A DNA stretch of 64,000 bases from Prochilodus magdalenae (lineage: Eukaryota; Chordata; Actinopteri; Characiformes; Prochilodontidae), in NCBI GenBank assembly GCA_024036415.1, contig JAMWET010006580.1, positions 82,501 through 146,500 of the forward strand, in the 5' to 3' direction. Made by a program: the position numbers and the translations under genes. Positions within the stretch are counted from its first letter, which is position 1, and every line of letters begins with the position of its first letter. Of the stretch, positions 23,966-37,958 are shown in pieces. The notes beneath the pieces are model-generated. The model was not told where the DNA came from. It saw nothing but the letters and a program-made list of their open reading frames with translations, and did not search any database.

Positions 23966-24199
23966 ACTGCTACTTCCTTCACACTATGGTCTTTGGCCAC
24001 GCCCACATGCCGTCCCTCCTTTTAGCCAATCATTAACATCTGCTCTGGAGCGTTTACCACACATGGAACGAGACATTCCCTGCACTGTACCACCTCTTCC
24101 CAATCTATGGATCCCGTCACTCACACCCCACGGGCATTAATAGCCCCCTCGTCCTCGTGCAGCGCCATCTGCAGGAGCCTGAAGTTACTACCACCACCA
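23966..24199 (+). repeat. Dispersed repeat, copy B (pair with 21046-21270)
   Basis: Second copy of the unit seen 2.9 kb upstream in the same orientation. It abuts Tc1-like copy 4 at GACGCCATACTGCTACTTCC, so the repeat may be a separate element into which, or next to which, Tc1-type DNA inserted. It contains TTTGGCCACGCCCACATGCC and CCCAATCTATGGATCCCGTC. No coding frame. Confidence 0.8.
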
Positions 24200-24579
24200 C
24201 TGGGGAGTTGGGACGCACTCCTAATCTCTTATATGTCTTTTCCTGCCTTCTCAGTGCTTCCTCCCTGACTGAACTTTGATTCGCTCAGTGATCGAGCTAA
24301 TTAACACGCCCTCCTGATGACCTGTAGGTAAGAGGGTACACCCAACACGCTCCGGGTATCTGGTGTACGTCTATCACTGTGTCTCTATTGCTCGGGTTCT
24401 GCTCTAGAACCTCCTGTTATCCAGTCGTTGTGTTGACTTCGTATATGGAAATCAATATTGTTAATGTCGGTGGAGGATGGATTCTGCTCTTCGGTGATTC
24501 GCTGATGGGTTATTGTGTTAGTGCGAGTGCGTGAGTGCGTGTTCTTACTAGACCGACTATTTGAGCTTATTAGATATAC

Positions 24580-25047
24580 ATACTTACCTGTATATATTAC
24601 ATACGTGGCATTATTACTGTATATAAGAACATTATAAATATTATACATATAGAACCTTATTATTACCTGTAGGCAGCTGCATACAATGGGGTATTTTATT
24701 AATGTTACTATTACATACAGATACATGCATGTATATAATGCATATGGGACTATATCATCACATAAGTAATTACATAATTAGAATATGTATTCACATATAG
24801 ATAGCTCCACATATACATATAAGGTGGGTTATCATTATTTAGAGGTACTTGCATGTATATAATGTATATGGACCATTATATATCACATATCAGAACCTGC
24901 GCGAATATTAACCATATGTAATTTTGGTATTTAGGTTGCTGCATGCATATAATTCTACATATAAGTAATTACATGTGTATAATACATATGGGAACATATT
25001 ACATAATGATAATATTAATGATAATAATACATATGTACCTGCATATA

Positions 25048-25118
<71 letters not shown>

Positions 25119-25350
25119 GACCTAATTATATGTAGGCAGATGAACACATATTACACATATGTGGTGTGTTATTAGTACTATATAATAAGCTATAGGCTCT
25201 AACGTGTATCGTGCATATTAGAGGTTATTACTACATATACGTATTTACATAAATCTAATACATACAGGACCTTATTTTTACATGTAGGCAGATAAATATA
25301 TATTATACATACGGGGTTTAGTTTTAGTGAATATGGGACATTATATATAT
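24580..25350. repeat. AT-rich degenerate repeats with (AT)n microsatellite
   Basis: An AT-rich tract in which motifs such as CATGTATATAATGTATATGG, ACATATAAGTAATTACAT and GTAGGCAG recur at 100-180 bp spacing, indicating an old tandem array. At about 25043-25115 there is a nearly pure (AT)n run of about 35 dinucleotides. Frames translate to IYIYIY peptides and are artefacts. Confidence 0.85.
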
Positions 25351-25506
25351 GGATAATGCATGTTGGGAAAAGCTTGCTGCCGGAACGCTGGAGCCAGAGG
25401 GAAGCTTATTTCCTGAGAAGTATCTTTATTGTCTGCCAAGAGTCTTTATTGTTACTCACAGAGTTCTAAGAGAAACGGAGCCTTCCCCAGATACAAGCTT
25501 CAGAAG

Positions 25507-25507
<1 letters not shown>

Positions 25508-25545
<38 letters not shown>

Positions 25546-25800
25546 TTCATTTGTTCTTTGTATTTATTTATTTTTATTTTTTTATTTTTATGTATTTATT
25601 TATGCATTTATTTATATTTATTGTTCTATTTTGTTTTTATTTTTCGGAATTTGTTTATTTATTTAATTTTATTTTCTTTTATGTTTATTTATTTATTTAT
25701 TTTTATGTATTTATTTATGCATATATGCATTTGTTTATATTTATTGTTTTATTGTTTTTTTCTGCATTTATTTATTTATTTTTTATTTCATTATTTATCA
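25508..25800. repeat. (TTTA)n-rich simple sequence
   Basis: Starts with about 11 perfect TTTA units (25508-25550), then degenerates into TTTATTTATTTTTATG-type units to about 25800. It contains a duplicated inner segment with TTATGCATTTATTTATATTT and TTATGCATATATGCATTTG. The polypyrimidine/AT content yields Phe/Ile/Tyr-rich artefact frames. Confidence 0.9.
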
Positions 25801-26786
25801 TTTCGCTTGTTTATGTTCTCTGTTCTCACTTTAAACGACTCTTTGAGCACTAATCGAGACGCTCCTCGCTGTGCCGGTTCGGTCCGCCCATCCATCGCTC
25901 CCAGCAGACCTCCATTTCCAGATTAGCGCATTGATGTACATGATTAGCGCTAATGCGTTGGCAGGGCGTCCGTTATACTGGAAACTGACGAAGCTACACG
26001 TTCTGAGTTCTTCCAGCGATATGACACACACGTATCTGAATGCTCCTCCTTTAGATGACCTCCTGCAGTGGGGAGGAGCTTCCTTTGGGGTGCCTGGCCA
26101 GATTACATTGACATTACCCCGTCATAAACATGACATCTACCAAACACGGCAACCTGATACCGTTACCACTAGCACGTATGATCTCGCCCTGCGGCCACGA
26201 TACCCACCGTGATGTGTTTACGGCAATCTGGTGTATTCAGGGTTTGATGGATCATGCAACGCCTTGTAAACATGCTCGTTTTAGCTGAATGCACATATGC
26301 AATAAAATCTCACAGCAAGTGTTGCGGCTCAGCCTGACGTTTACACAGTTAGACACCTACGTAAAGCGAGCCTTCCTGGCCCCCGTACTAACCAATGATC
26401 AACGCGAAGCCATAAATCATCGTTTAGGACACGTCCCTACCTGCAGGGGTTAGATTAGAGCGAACGGGACAGCGAGGTGCAGGGAGATGTCATCACATTC
26501 TGATTAGGTGTCGCCCAGATTTGCAGCCTGTCTGCCGAGACAGAATCTAATCTGACAGGACCTAATATAGAACCCTGATGCACTCACTCCAAGGTGTGCC
26601 TATGAGGCGGGAGGGAACCGGGTGGGAAGTAGGTGGGAAGTTGGCTCTGTCTTATTCCCTGTAGACCGGAGCAGAGATAAGGGCTACTCGTCCAGCCTCT
26701 GAACGAGTCCTGCCTGGGCGTATTGGTGAAGAGGGCTTCTGGGATTGATACGTTGGGCTTATTGCGTTGGCTTGTGTCTTTTTCAG
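25801..26786 (+). other. Intronic DNA with a palindromic TAAT motif
   Basis: 25915-25960 contains GATTAGCGCATTG and then GATTAGCGCTAATGCG, whose core ATTAGCGCTAAT is a perfect 12-bp palindrome of two TAAT-type half-sites. The remainder to the exon 21 acceptor has no recognised feature. Confidence 0.45.
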
Positions 26787-26942
26787 GGGATGATGTACCT
26801 GGAGGAAAGGAGGCTGGTCCATCGGGACTTGGCTGCCCGCAACGTGTTGGTGAAATCTCCCAACCACATCAAGATCACCGACTTTGGGCTGGCTCGCCTG
26901 CTGGACGCCGACGAGAAGGAGTACAATGCAGATGGAGGCAAG
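26787..26942 (+). CDS. erbb4: erbb4 exon (human exon 21 equivalent): catalytic loop and activation loop
   Basis: 156 bp, phase 0 at both ends, acceptor GTGTCTTTTTCAG and donor AAG|GTCAGG, as long as human exon 21. It encodes 52 residues. HRDLAARN (catalytic base D843 in human numbering) is at exon residues 12-19 and DFG (Mg-binding D861) at 32-34. [11 protein letters not shown] holds the activation-loop tyrosine (Y875). LLDADEKEY replaces the human LLEGDEKEY, a mild change. All catalytic residues are intact, so this is a signalling-competent kinase, unlike ErbB3. Confidence 0.98.
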
Positions 26943-30443
<3,501 letters not shown>

Positions 30444-30541
30444 GTTGGATGATCGATGCCGACAGTAGGCCCAGGTTCAAAGAGCTCGCGGCAGAATTCA
30501 GCAGGATGGCCAGAGACCCTCAGAGGTACCTCGTCATCCAG
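30444..30541 (+). CDS. erbb4: erbb4 exon (human exon 24 equivalent): end of kinase domain
   Basis: 98 bp, phase 1 in and phase 0 out, acceptor TTCCCAAAG and donor CAG|GTGAGA, the same length as human exon 24. It encodes the end of the split Cys codon and [20 protein letters not shown], then [12 protein letters not shown]. This is the final kinase helix with the invariant arginine and the PxF segment. R for K in SRPRFK is conservative. Confidence 0.97.
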
Positions 30542-30657
30542 GTGAGAGAGAGACATGATGAATGCCTTTATTGTTTTGTCCCTGCATAAAAAATGAACCC
30601 CTGTGTCCTCCTAGCTCTGTGCGGTGGCAGAGAGTAATTGGGCTGTGTTTGTCTCAG
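30542..30657 (+). other. erbb4 intron (116 bp)
   Basis: The shortest intron in the window, GTGAGA to TTTGTCTCAG. A 97-codon frame starting at 30562 reads through this intron into the next exon, so an intron-retaining transcript would stay open there for part of its length, probably by chance. Confidence 0.9.
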
Positions 30658-30828
30658 GGGGACGACTGCATGAAGCTGCCCAGTCCGAACCACAGCAAAT
30701 TCTTCCAGAGTCTTCTGGACGAGGATGACCTAGGAGATCTGATGGATGCCGAGGAGTACCTGGTCCCTCAGACCGTTAACGCGTCTGCGTCGTCGTATCC
30801 GCCCAGGTTTCACCTGGACTCCAATCGG
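30658..30828 (+). CDS. erbb4: erbb4 exon (human exon 25 equivalent): proximal C-tail, PPxY lost
   Basis: 171 bp, phase 0 both ends, acceptor TTTGTCTCAG and donor CGG|GTGAGG, the same length as human exon 25 (57 codons). [20 protein letters not shown] and the acidic [18 protein letters not shown] are conserved, including the tail tyrosine at AEEYLVP (human Y1022). In human the next part is NIPPPIYTSR, a PPxY motif that binds WW-domain proteins. Here the aligned residues are [10 protein letters not shown]: the tyrosine stays but the prolines before it are gone. The human comparison is from memory. Confidence 0.96.
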
Positions 30829-30999
30829 GTGAGGACTGTAGGGTATAGAGTCTAGTCTACTCCCTTTGATCCCTGGAAGTGGGTTTCCAAGCTCTCTTGA
30901 TAGCCAGGTAGCTAGGTTGCTGTTATCCAATGGTATGAGGTCTTCTTCCAAAGTCTTCAACGTCTTGGTACATCCTGTTTGTCCACTAACTCATCCCAC

Positions 31000-31600
31000 A
31001 GTTTTCGACATATTGGCACCATTCCAGGTCTAATCAGGAATGGTGTGCTGGCATAAGGCTCTCTATGCCAACCTACAGTTTTACAAAACGCTACATTTCG
31101 TATTGTCCCCATTAAGAATGAATGGGCTGGAAAAGAACAGGTCCATCTTCTGTCTTCTGCTGGACAGACAGATGGACTCATCCATCCCTCGTTCCTCCTA
31201 TAGAGTCCCATTGACTTTTCCAACCCTGGTCTATAATGCAGTTAGCTGTTTTCCAGATTTTGAGATATTGACACCGTTCCAACTCCAGAAAGTTCGGTCT
31301 GATCGGCAGGGGTGGTCTTGTATACAGATCTTTCATCGGATGAATGGTTTCTGCATAGCAACAGACTTTTCCGGATTGTTTTCCCATGATGTATGAATGG
31401 GCTGGAAAGGTCCACTCCAATCTACTATACTTCTGCTCCACCAATAGACACCATTTCCCACATACTGTCTCAGGGAAGACCTCCGAACAAGAATCCAATG
31501 TTGTTCCAACCTGTACTCATCTGTTTCCCAATCATTCGTTCCTCCCATAGAGTCCTATTCATCCCACCCCCATTCAAACCCTATTGTTTCCTTTAACCCG
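31000..31600. repeat. Degenerate ~270-bp duplicated segment
   Basis: Two to three diverged copies share CCAGATTTTGAGATATTGAC / CAGTTTTCGACATATTGGCA, AATGAATGGGCTGGAAA (31110, 31390), TCCATC.CTCGTTCCTCC.AT, TAGAGTCC.ATT and TTGTTCCAACCTGT-type motifs. Minus-strand frames across them are partly parallel (FPAHSFLMG and FPAHSYIMG), but lie in duplicated non-coding DNA. The family was not recognised. Confidence 0.55.
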
Positions 31601-31879
31601 CAGCCAGATCCCTAAACTCTAATCCCCAGCCATACTGACCCTCACTCCTCTATGTGTCATTTACTTATCCCTCGTTCCTCCCATAGATCCCCATTCATTT
31701 TTATGACCTTCTAGCGACACTATGACAGAATGCTAATCTTTACATTTGAAAAAGAATCAATAACTTCAGCCAATAAATGCTAAGGCAGTCCTGGGGCTCA
31801 AAATGAGGCTGGAGTCAATCCAAAAATTAGGTGGAACCTCAATACTGGTTCTATGTAATATCAGTCTGGTACTACACAG

Positions 31880-32620
31880 GCAAGTCACATTATTATGACC
31901 ACCAGCTAATGTCCAGATAGAAGCTAGAGAGGCTGGCAGTGACTCACTAAGGTCCAGGCAGCCATGCTGACTGCAGTGCATCCCACGGCTGGGGGGGGAG
32001 CATGGGGGAGGAGCCATAGAATGAACACTGCGATGAAGTTGGTCCCACAGATGCTCAGTTGCCTCCAAATCTGCCAGGGTTGTACTTGGAAGTCTTGGTC
32101 AATCTCTTCCTACCAATGCCGGACATTTGGAGCCATGTGATGTGGCATTGCTGGAAGATCCCACCCGCCCCAGGAAAGACCCCCAGCATGTACGGGTGTA
32201 TGTAATCTGCACGGATGGATTCACACCCCCAAATTGGTCAGTAAGGTCCTGGTAGATTGTTAGAGGTATCTGGAGCCATGCCGACTGCAGTGCATCCCCA
32301 TCTTCTTGAGGGGCCAGGAGGAAGGATCCAAGGAGCGAGCACAACAACAAAGGTGGTCCCACAGATGAGCACCTGGGGTCAAGTCTGAGGGATTAGGGGG
32401 CCAGGGTAGTACTTGAAAGTCTAAGTCATGCTCTTTCAACCAGTGTCGAACATTCCTAGCTGTGGTACATGTGACGTTGCCGTTGATCCCATTGGCCCCA
32501 GAGAAGACCATCAGCATGTACGGGTGTACGTGACCTGTGAAGATGGTTTCCAACCCAGATCAGTTGGGAGTGTCTTCCACATGGATGAAAACATGGCGTC
32601 CTTGGTGGTCTTAATAATGT
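31880..32620 (-). mobile_element. Tandemly duplicated Tc1-like transposase fragment (third family)
   Basis: The minus strand of 32330-32450 reads NVRHWLKEHDLDFQVLPWPP followed by NPSDLTPGAHLWDHL. This is the segment around the last acidic residue of Tc1-type transposases (LPWPP.SPDLNPIEHLWD). A second copy (31890-32240) repeats CAGCATGTACGGGTGTA, GTGACGTTGC / ATGTGGCATTGC, GGTCCCACAGATG and GACTGCAGTGCATCCC at about 330-350 bp spacing. The catalytic E position is altered, frames are broken, and no start or upstream domain is present. Confidence 0.75.
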
Positions 32621-32921
32621 GACTCGACTGGGTACGTTCCATATATATCCACCGATTGGAAACGATCCCTCTCTTTTCTCCCTCCCTTTTTAAGCCCAGT
32701 CCATCTCTTGCTAAAGAACGCTTGCGGTGTTGGACCGTTGTTTGAACCCCCCTCTGGGGAAAGAGCGTATTACCCAACGGTAAACAGTTTAGCACCGGCA
32801 GAGTGACCTCAGTGTCCCTTTCCTTTCCCTCTGTGGTTTTACTACACCCACCCTCGTATACTCTCTTCATAAACCGGGTAGCGCTATAGCACGATAACAC
32901 CTCCTCTCACCTCCTGATCAG

Positions 32922-33216
32922 AATCAGTGCGGCTACCGTGATGGAGCTATTCCAACTGACGAGATAGCGGGGGCTGCTGTCTCCATTGGCGGCCCATCCA
33001 TCCCGGCGGGGACCCAGCGGATGCTGCCACTCGACTCCCAGGAGGAAAAGCATTGTAACGGGAGCCTGAAGAAACAGCCTAGTCCTGGCCTTGTGGAGGA
33101 CAGCTGTGGCCAGCGCTACAGTGCTGACCCCACTGTGTTCCTGGGACAGATAACACAGAGGGGGGGCCCGGATGAGGACGGATATGTGGCCCCGAGGAAG
33201 GACAAGAGTTCCTCAG
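32922..33216 (+). CDS. erbb4: erbb4 exon (human exon 27 equivalent): middle C-tail
   Basis: 295 bp, phase 0 in and phase 1 out, acceptor CTCCTGATCAG and donor CAG|GTAAAT. It begins NQCGYRDG (human NQFVYRDG), the junction used by the CYT-2 form, so exon 25 joins directly to it in frame. Conserved islands are CNGSLKK, EDSCGQRYSADPTVF and DEDGYVAPRKDK, separated by freely evolving Gly/Pro/Ser sequence. This is a disordered tail region carrying phosphotyrosine sites (RYSADP, DGYVAP) rather than a folded domain. The DEDGYVAP tyrosine aligns with the human DEEGYMTP site. Confidence 0.95.
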
Positions 33217-36200
33217 GTAAATGGCTTTTTTAGCAACCCACCATGTGACCCTTAGAGGTGGTGGGTAACAGTGTTAAAACGTAAGGCAGCGTGTATGTAC
33301 ATGTATATGACATATTGTTCATATCTGTAAATATGAATATGAATATCTGATGAACTTGATGAACTGTTGTGCCTACATAACACATTCATAGCGTCTTAGA
33401 TAAAGACTTCATTAGATATCCATACATTCATAAGGTGTACATGATTTACATGAGATCAATATGGAACACATACAACATAGAAACATTTTTCAAAATAAGA
33501 GTCCTCATTGATTATATAGACAAAATGTATTTTTTTAAATTTCATTTCATTTCTGGACATGGCTTTATATTTTTGGACAGAAAGTCATTTGACATATAGG
33601 CACTTTTCAACTAGACTTTTAAAGTATGTGCACTTTTTTATTAATTATTAATTATTTAATTATTAATTATTATTATTAATTATTTCTTTATAATGATTAT
33701 AGTATTTATATACACAGTTTAGGAAAACGTTAGTCATCCTGCAGTAAGTTTCTTGGGGTTAAAAATCCATAAGGCTGATTCTTTCTGGATTATTTCTGGT
33801 ATTGAATAAATCACCCTCATAATTGTGTTAAATTAATAACTCAGTAAACTTAATAACACTTTACATAACATGTACTCTGCAGAAAAGTGCAACCTAAAAA
33901 AGTGCCAGCAACTGAATATGATTTAAGTCTTAAATTTGATTGAAAGAATCGTTTCTTCAAATTATTTTTTTTATTTAGGTTGAGTAAACCTAATTTATTT
34001 ACCTGGAAGAAATTAGAGTCGTTTTTTAGGTTGAACTAATGAAACAACTTTACTTTGTACAGAGTTTTGAATTAACCTGCTGGCACAATTTTACACAGTT
34101 TTATTTTAAAGAAGACTTAAAATGAAAAGGAGGACAGCAAAGCGCAAAACTAATTAAAGGTACACAAATAATCAGAAAAATAAAGTTTAATATGAGAATA
34201 AAAGCACTTCCTGTCCAAAGAGGTAGAGCCAGGTCCCCTTACCTAGTCAGGGGTATTCCCAAAACCATTGTTGCCAACTCCGTTGCTATGTTAGCAACTT
34301 ACATAGTTGGAACAATAGTCACCATGCGAGTGTTTCCCAAAAGCATAGTTGGCAACTACCTTGGTAATTTACATAGTCCGAGATGGACCAATGAAACAAC
34401 TTCTTACAGAGTAGAGTTTTGAATGAAGCTACTGACGCAATAAATTACTAAATTATTAATTAGATTAATTTTTATTAATACATAAATTATTTACAGAATA
34501 CGTAACGTAAAATGGAGGCCAGCAAAAATACACAAATAATAAAAAATAAAGTATAAAGTTAATTTAGACAAAAAAGTGCCCAAGTGCCAAAGCACCTTCT
34601 CTCTGAAGCGTTAAAGCTAGGTCATGTTTATTTGACCGGTTTCCCGAAACCATAATTGCTAACTCAGTTTTTACTACGTTAGTAACGAAACAGTCACCAA
34701 GCAAGCATTTCCCAAAACCATGGTTGAAACTATGGAGGGAACTACACTGGTAACTTACATAGTCCGAACAATCGCTAAGCAACACAGGTGTTTCCCGGAA
34801 CCATAATTTCGAATGCCTTCTGGTTTTAAACCTACATCTGTGTATTTAAGGGAACTCCGTTTTTCATACATTTTAATAGAAGTGTTGTTTATTAATATTA
34901 TATTTATATTATATAAATATTAACATTGTTAATGTTCTTATTTCCATTTTAAATAATATTTAATTGTTGATTCTGAAATGTGTGAAAATGTATATGATTA
35001 CAAAATGAATCATATGATTAGGATAGATAATACATTCATAACGGGATATTGATTCTCATATTTCGGTATTATATTACATTATTACAAGGTTTGTTTTTCC
35101 AAGTTTCCCATTGGAAAAGTCATTTAGAAGTCACATTTAGAAGCATGGTAGTTCAAACTAGCATGGTTCAAACTACAGTGGTACCAACAAGGTACAGGTA
35201 CAGTTTTAGGCAACAGTCGTACTTCAGAAAGTTATTATTAAAATATGACAGTTATAGTAAAATTGTATATATAATTATAGTTTGTCCAACTTTTATTTTT
35301 TTAAATTAGCCATAAAATGGTATAGTACTCCATATTAATACCATGTGAAACATGTACACTTTATGAATAAGTTATGTAGACCCCTTTGTAGTAAAGTGTC
35401 ACTCATATTTACACCTGATATTGAATAATAGAAAAGCCATAATTGATATTCGATTTGTTATGTAATAATGTAATTGCTCTTACAACCACGTAATTAGCCA
35501 CCACAGTGTGTCATTTCAATTGCAAATCAAAACCAAAATAATGAGTCCTAAGACTTCTACTGGTCGCCACTATGCAGGCGTGCTGAACATAAATCCAATG
35601 TCAAGTTGAGTAGGCGTACCGATCGATACGTTGTGGGCTACTTTCTTCTCAAGCTTGGCAGTGTGTAAGGGTTTCTCTCGTGCTACGCTTCAGAGACCCT
35701 CAGAGCAGAGAGTGCATTGGAACTGCCAAACTCCAAGCCTTCAAAAATGCTAATCCGGCCTTTGTTTGGGAAACAAGGTGGAAGAAAAACCATTCCAATT
35801 ACTATTCATAAGAGTCATGAGAATTTCATAAGGTGAAACTTAAAAGGCTGGCGTTCTTTAATGGTTCTCACTGTCTTAATGGAGCTGGGAACTCACATTC
35901 AAACCGTCGAGTCCCCAATTGTCCCCAAACCCTGGTGTCCATGCTTGGTGTCCAAAGTGGTTTTCGGACACTCATTGGCACTGTGTGCAAAATGCCCAGT
36001 TATATATATACGGGGGTCCCAGCATATCTGGGTGTTACCTTACTCACCGTATTGGTGCTGATCCTACCCATACATAAATATCACATATGTACATATTTGA
36101 GACTTCCATATATGAAATTTAGGTCCATATGAAAACCCATATATGAACCCCATTAGAAACTGGAAAACTTTCATATATATACATACAATATGTGTCTGGT

Positions 36201-37110
36201 CCATATTTATATACATGGTCATGTATGTGTAATACATATTAGACATATAGGTTTAACATATATATTAATTTACACTGAATATTAATATATTAAATACATG
36301 TGTTCATTATATAATACCCAATAAACTGTTCCTGTGTATTTACAAGACTTATCCATATGCTATAGAAATATACATATGACACATGTGTAGCGTAACTGCT
36401 GGATAATAAAATAAATCAAATTTGGATTTAAATTCAAAATATTTACATATAAATTTATCACATATCTATAAACATACTATCAGCTTTTTATCATTATGTA
36501 CATATGGCATGTACATAAACAGCATTTCCAACTCAAAGCCGTCTACATATGTGGATATCTACATATAAACCATAGAGATATATGTATGAAATGAATATGG
36601 AATGCATATGTAATCATACAGAATGTGTGTGTATATGCTGTTTTAATAAATTTGTATAAATACATTAATTATATATGGCCAACATGCATAGATACAACAT
36701 ATACTATGATAAACTACGTGGAAAATGAATCTTATAGATCAATATGTTAATAAGTTTCAATATATGTACATCCCTTAGAAAACTGGGTAATATAGGTATT
36801 CTAGACAATTGGAAAACTGAAAAGGACCACCTGGGTAGCACCAAGGTATGTGCATTGACCCCCTGGAATTTAGATTCTGAGACTTTTAGGGGGACCAAGA
36901 GGTTAACTAGATGGTCCCAGATCTTCCATGACCACTTCTAGGCATACTGTTGTCCATTAAAGTAGAAAATGTACCGACAAAATTCAGGTTCTGGGCTACT
37001 TCCTGTTCCCGCCTAAGCCATACAGTGTCAGAACCCGTATAAGCATGTATATGAGGTTACTTAAACATGTCAACATGTTCTGAGAATGGCCTTTCTGTTG
37101 ATTCCTGTAG
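33217..37110 (+). other. erbb4 intron (3.9 kb), AT-rich
   Basis: AT-rich intron. It contains a run of TTAATTATTAATTA repeats (33640-33700), a duplicated repeat (34020-34810), and TATATA/CATATG-rich stretches (36000-36700). Nothing coding is recognised. It ends with the acceptor ATTCCTGTAG. Confidence 0.8.
34020..34810. repeat. Tandemly duplicated teleost repeat with GTTAGCAACTTACATAG motifs
   Basis: Two diverged copies, about 34020-34380 and 34380-34810, share ATGAAACAACTT, AGAGTTTTGAAT, TACACAAATAAT, AGGTAGAGCCAGGTC / AAAGCTAGGTCATG, TTCCC(A/G)AAACCAT and AACTTACATAGT.. GAACAAT. Inside each, GCTAACT / AACTCCGTTGCT and TTAGCAACTTACATAG form a loose palindrome repeated twice. This style of sequence is common in fish genomes, but I cannot name the family. 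Confidence 0.65.
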
Positions 37111-37958
37111 AGCACCTGAATCCCATCGAGGAGAATCCGTTCGTCACACGCCGTAAGAACCGAGAGATCCATGCACTGGACAACCCGGGTTACCATAGCA
37201 CACCGGATGGGCAGCCCAAGGTTGAGGATGAGTACATCAATGAGCCCTTATACCACAACACAGGTGAGATGAGCCAGGAGACACTGAAGAAGAACGGGAT
37301 TCCTGTTCCCCTGCTGGCCTTAACAGCAACCAACGCCACCAATAGTCACGTACCCCTCACCACCCAAACAGGAAGACCCCATCATCACAGCCAAGGAGCA
37401 CATGTTCATTTTGCAATTCCACCCGTTCAACCTCCTCAAAGTGGACCAATGAGTCAGAACGGCCACCATGCCCATTCAGTCAAGGGTATCTCCGCCGATC
37501 ACCCCGGCAAATCTGGGCATGCCTCAACCACAGGCCAAATATGCCACGTCAGCCATCAAGTCCAGCCTGCCTACCCTGGTCCTGGTAGTCTCTCAGACCA
37601 GCAGGCTCAAATCTCAAAGTCTACAGCCACTGGTAAGAGTAGCATCACTGGTCTCCCAGGCCATGTTGCCCACCATAGCAGCATGCCCCAAACAAGCCAC
37701 ACTGGAACAATAATGGTGGACAAGGCGTACAAGAACACCTTTGACAATCCAGAGTACTGGCACCACAGCCTTCCCTCCAAGGTTGTGCAGCATCCACAAG
37801 ATCCCTCTCTGATCTGCAGTAACAATTTCCTCTTCAAGCAGAACAACCGCGTGCGGTCCGGCATCGCCGAAAATCCTGAGTATCTGACGGAACCCGGCAT
37901 GAAGCCAGGAACCGTTCTGCCTCCACCACCATATCGGCAGAGGAATACCGTAGTATAG
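37111..37958 (+). CDS. erbb4: erbb4 last coding exon (human exon 28 equivalent): distal C-tail, stop
   Basis: 848 bp, phase 1 in, stop TAG at 37956-37958, acceptor ATTCCTGTAG. It starts EHLNPIEENPFVTRRK (human EYLNPVEENPFVSRRK, so the first tyrosine is lost). It keeps LDNPGYHS (human Y1188), EDEYINEPLYHN (Y1202, Y1208), FDNPEYWHHSLPS (Y1242), AENPEYLTE (Y1284) and the last PPxY plus PDZ ligand in PPPPYRQRNTVV. The exon encodes about 282 residues against about 148 in human. The excess is one block at about 37311-37712. The tyrosines aligned with human 1221, 1258, 1262, 1266 and 1268 are absent. Human positions were counted from recall. Confidence 0.96.
37311..37712 (+). other. erbb4: In-frame His/Pro/Ser/Thr/Gln-rich insertion in the ErbB4 tail
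   Basis: About 134 codons between KKNGIPVP and MVDKAYKNTFDNPEYW that have no counterpart in the mammalian protein. About 17 histidines occur (RPHHHSQGAHVHF, NGHHAHS, GHVAHHSS), with many Pro, Ser, Thr and Gln, and a single tyrosine (QPAYPG). The reading frame is open throughout. No clear GT-AG pair marks it as an unspliced intron. It does not look like a short-period repeat at DNA level. It is predicted to be disordered. Confidence 0.85.

Larger units (their letters stand above)
30829..32921 (+). other. erbb4 intron (2.1 kb); CYT-1 exon not found
   Basis: In mammals a 48-bp exon encoding a PPPAYTPMS segment (the CYT-1 insert, binding WW domains and PI3K) lies between these exons. I read this intron for a PPxYTPM-coding stretch flanked by AG and GT and saw none. 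The intron holds a degenerate duplicated segment (about 31000-31600) and a tandemly duplicated Tc1-type fragment (31880-32620). Confidence 0.75.

Noticed and set aside
31560..31660. Possible CYT-1 mini-exon (CCAGCCATACTGACCC near 31626)
   Set aside because: The frames give PSHTD or stop codons, not PPxYTPM, and no AG...GT bracket of about 48 bp surrounds it.
37086..37110. ATG at 37086 as start of a separate gene
   Set aside because: The codons 37086-37110 lie in the intron before the TAG acceptor. The reading frame continues ErbB4 from the previous exon and needs no local start.
37311..37712. Unspliced intron within the last exon
   Set aside because: Length is a multiple of three, the frame is open, codon content is protein-like, and no consensus GT donor or polypyrimidine-AG acceptor marks the borders. 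I treat it as coding.
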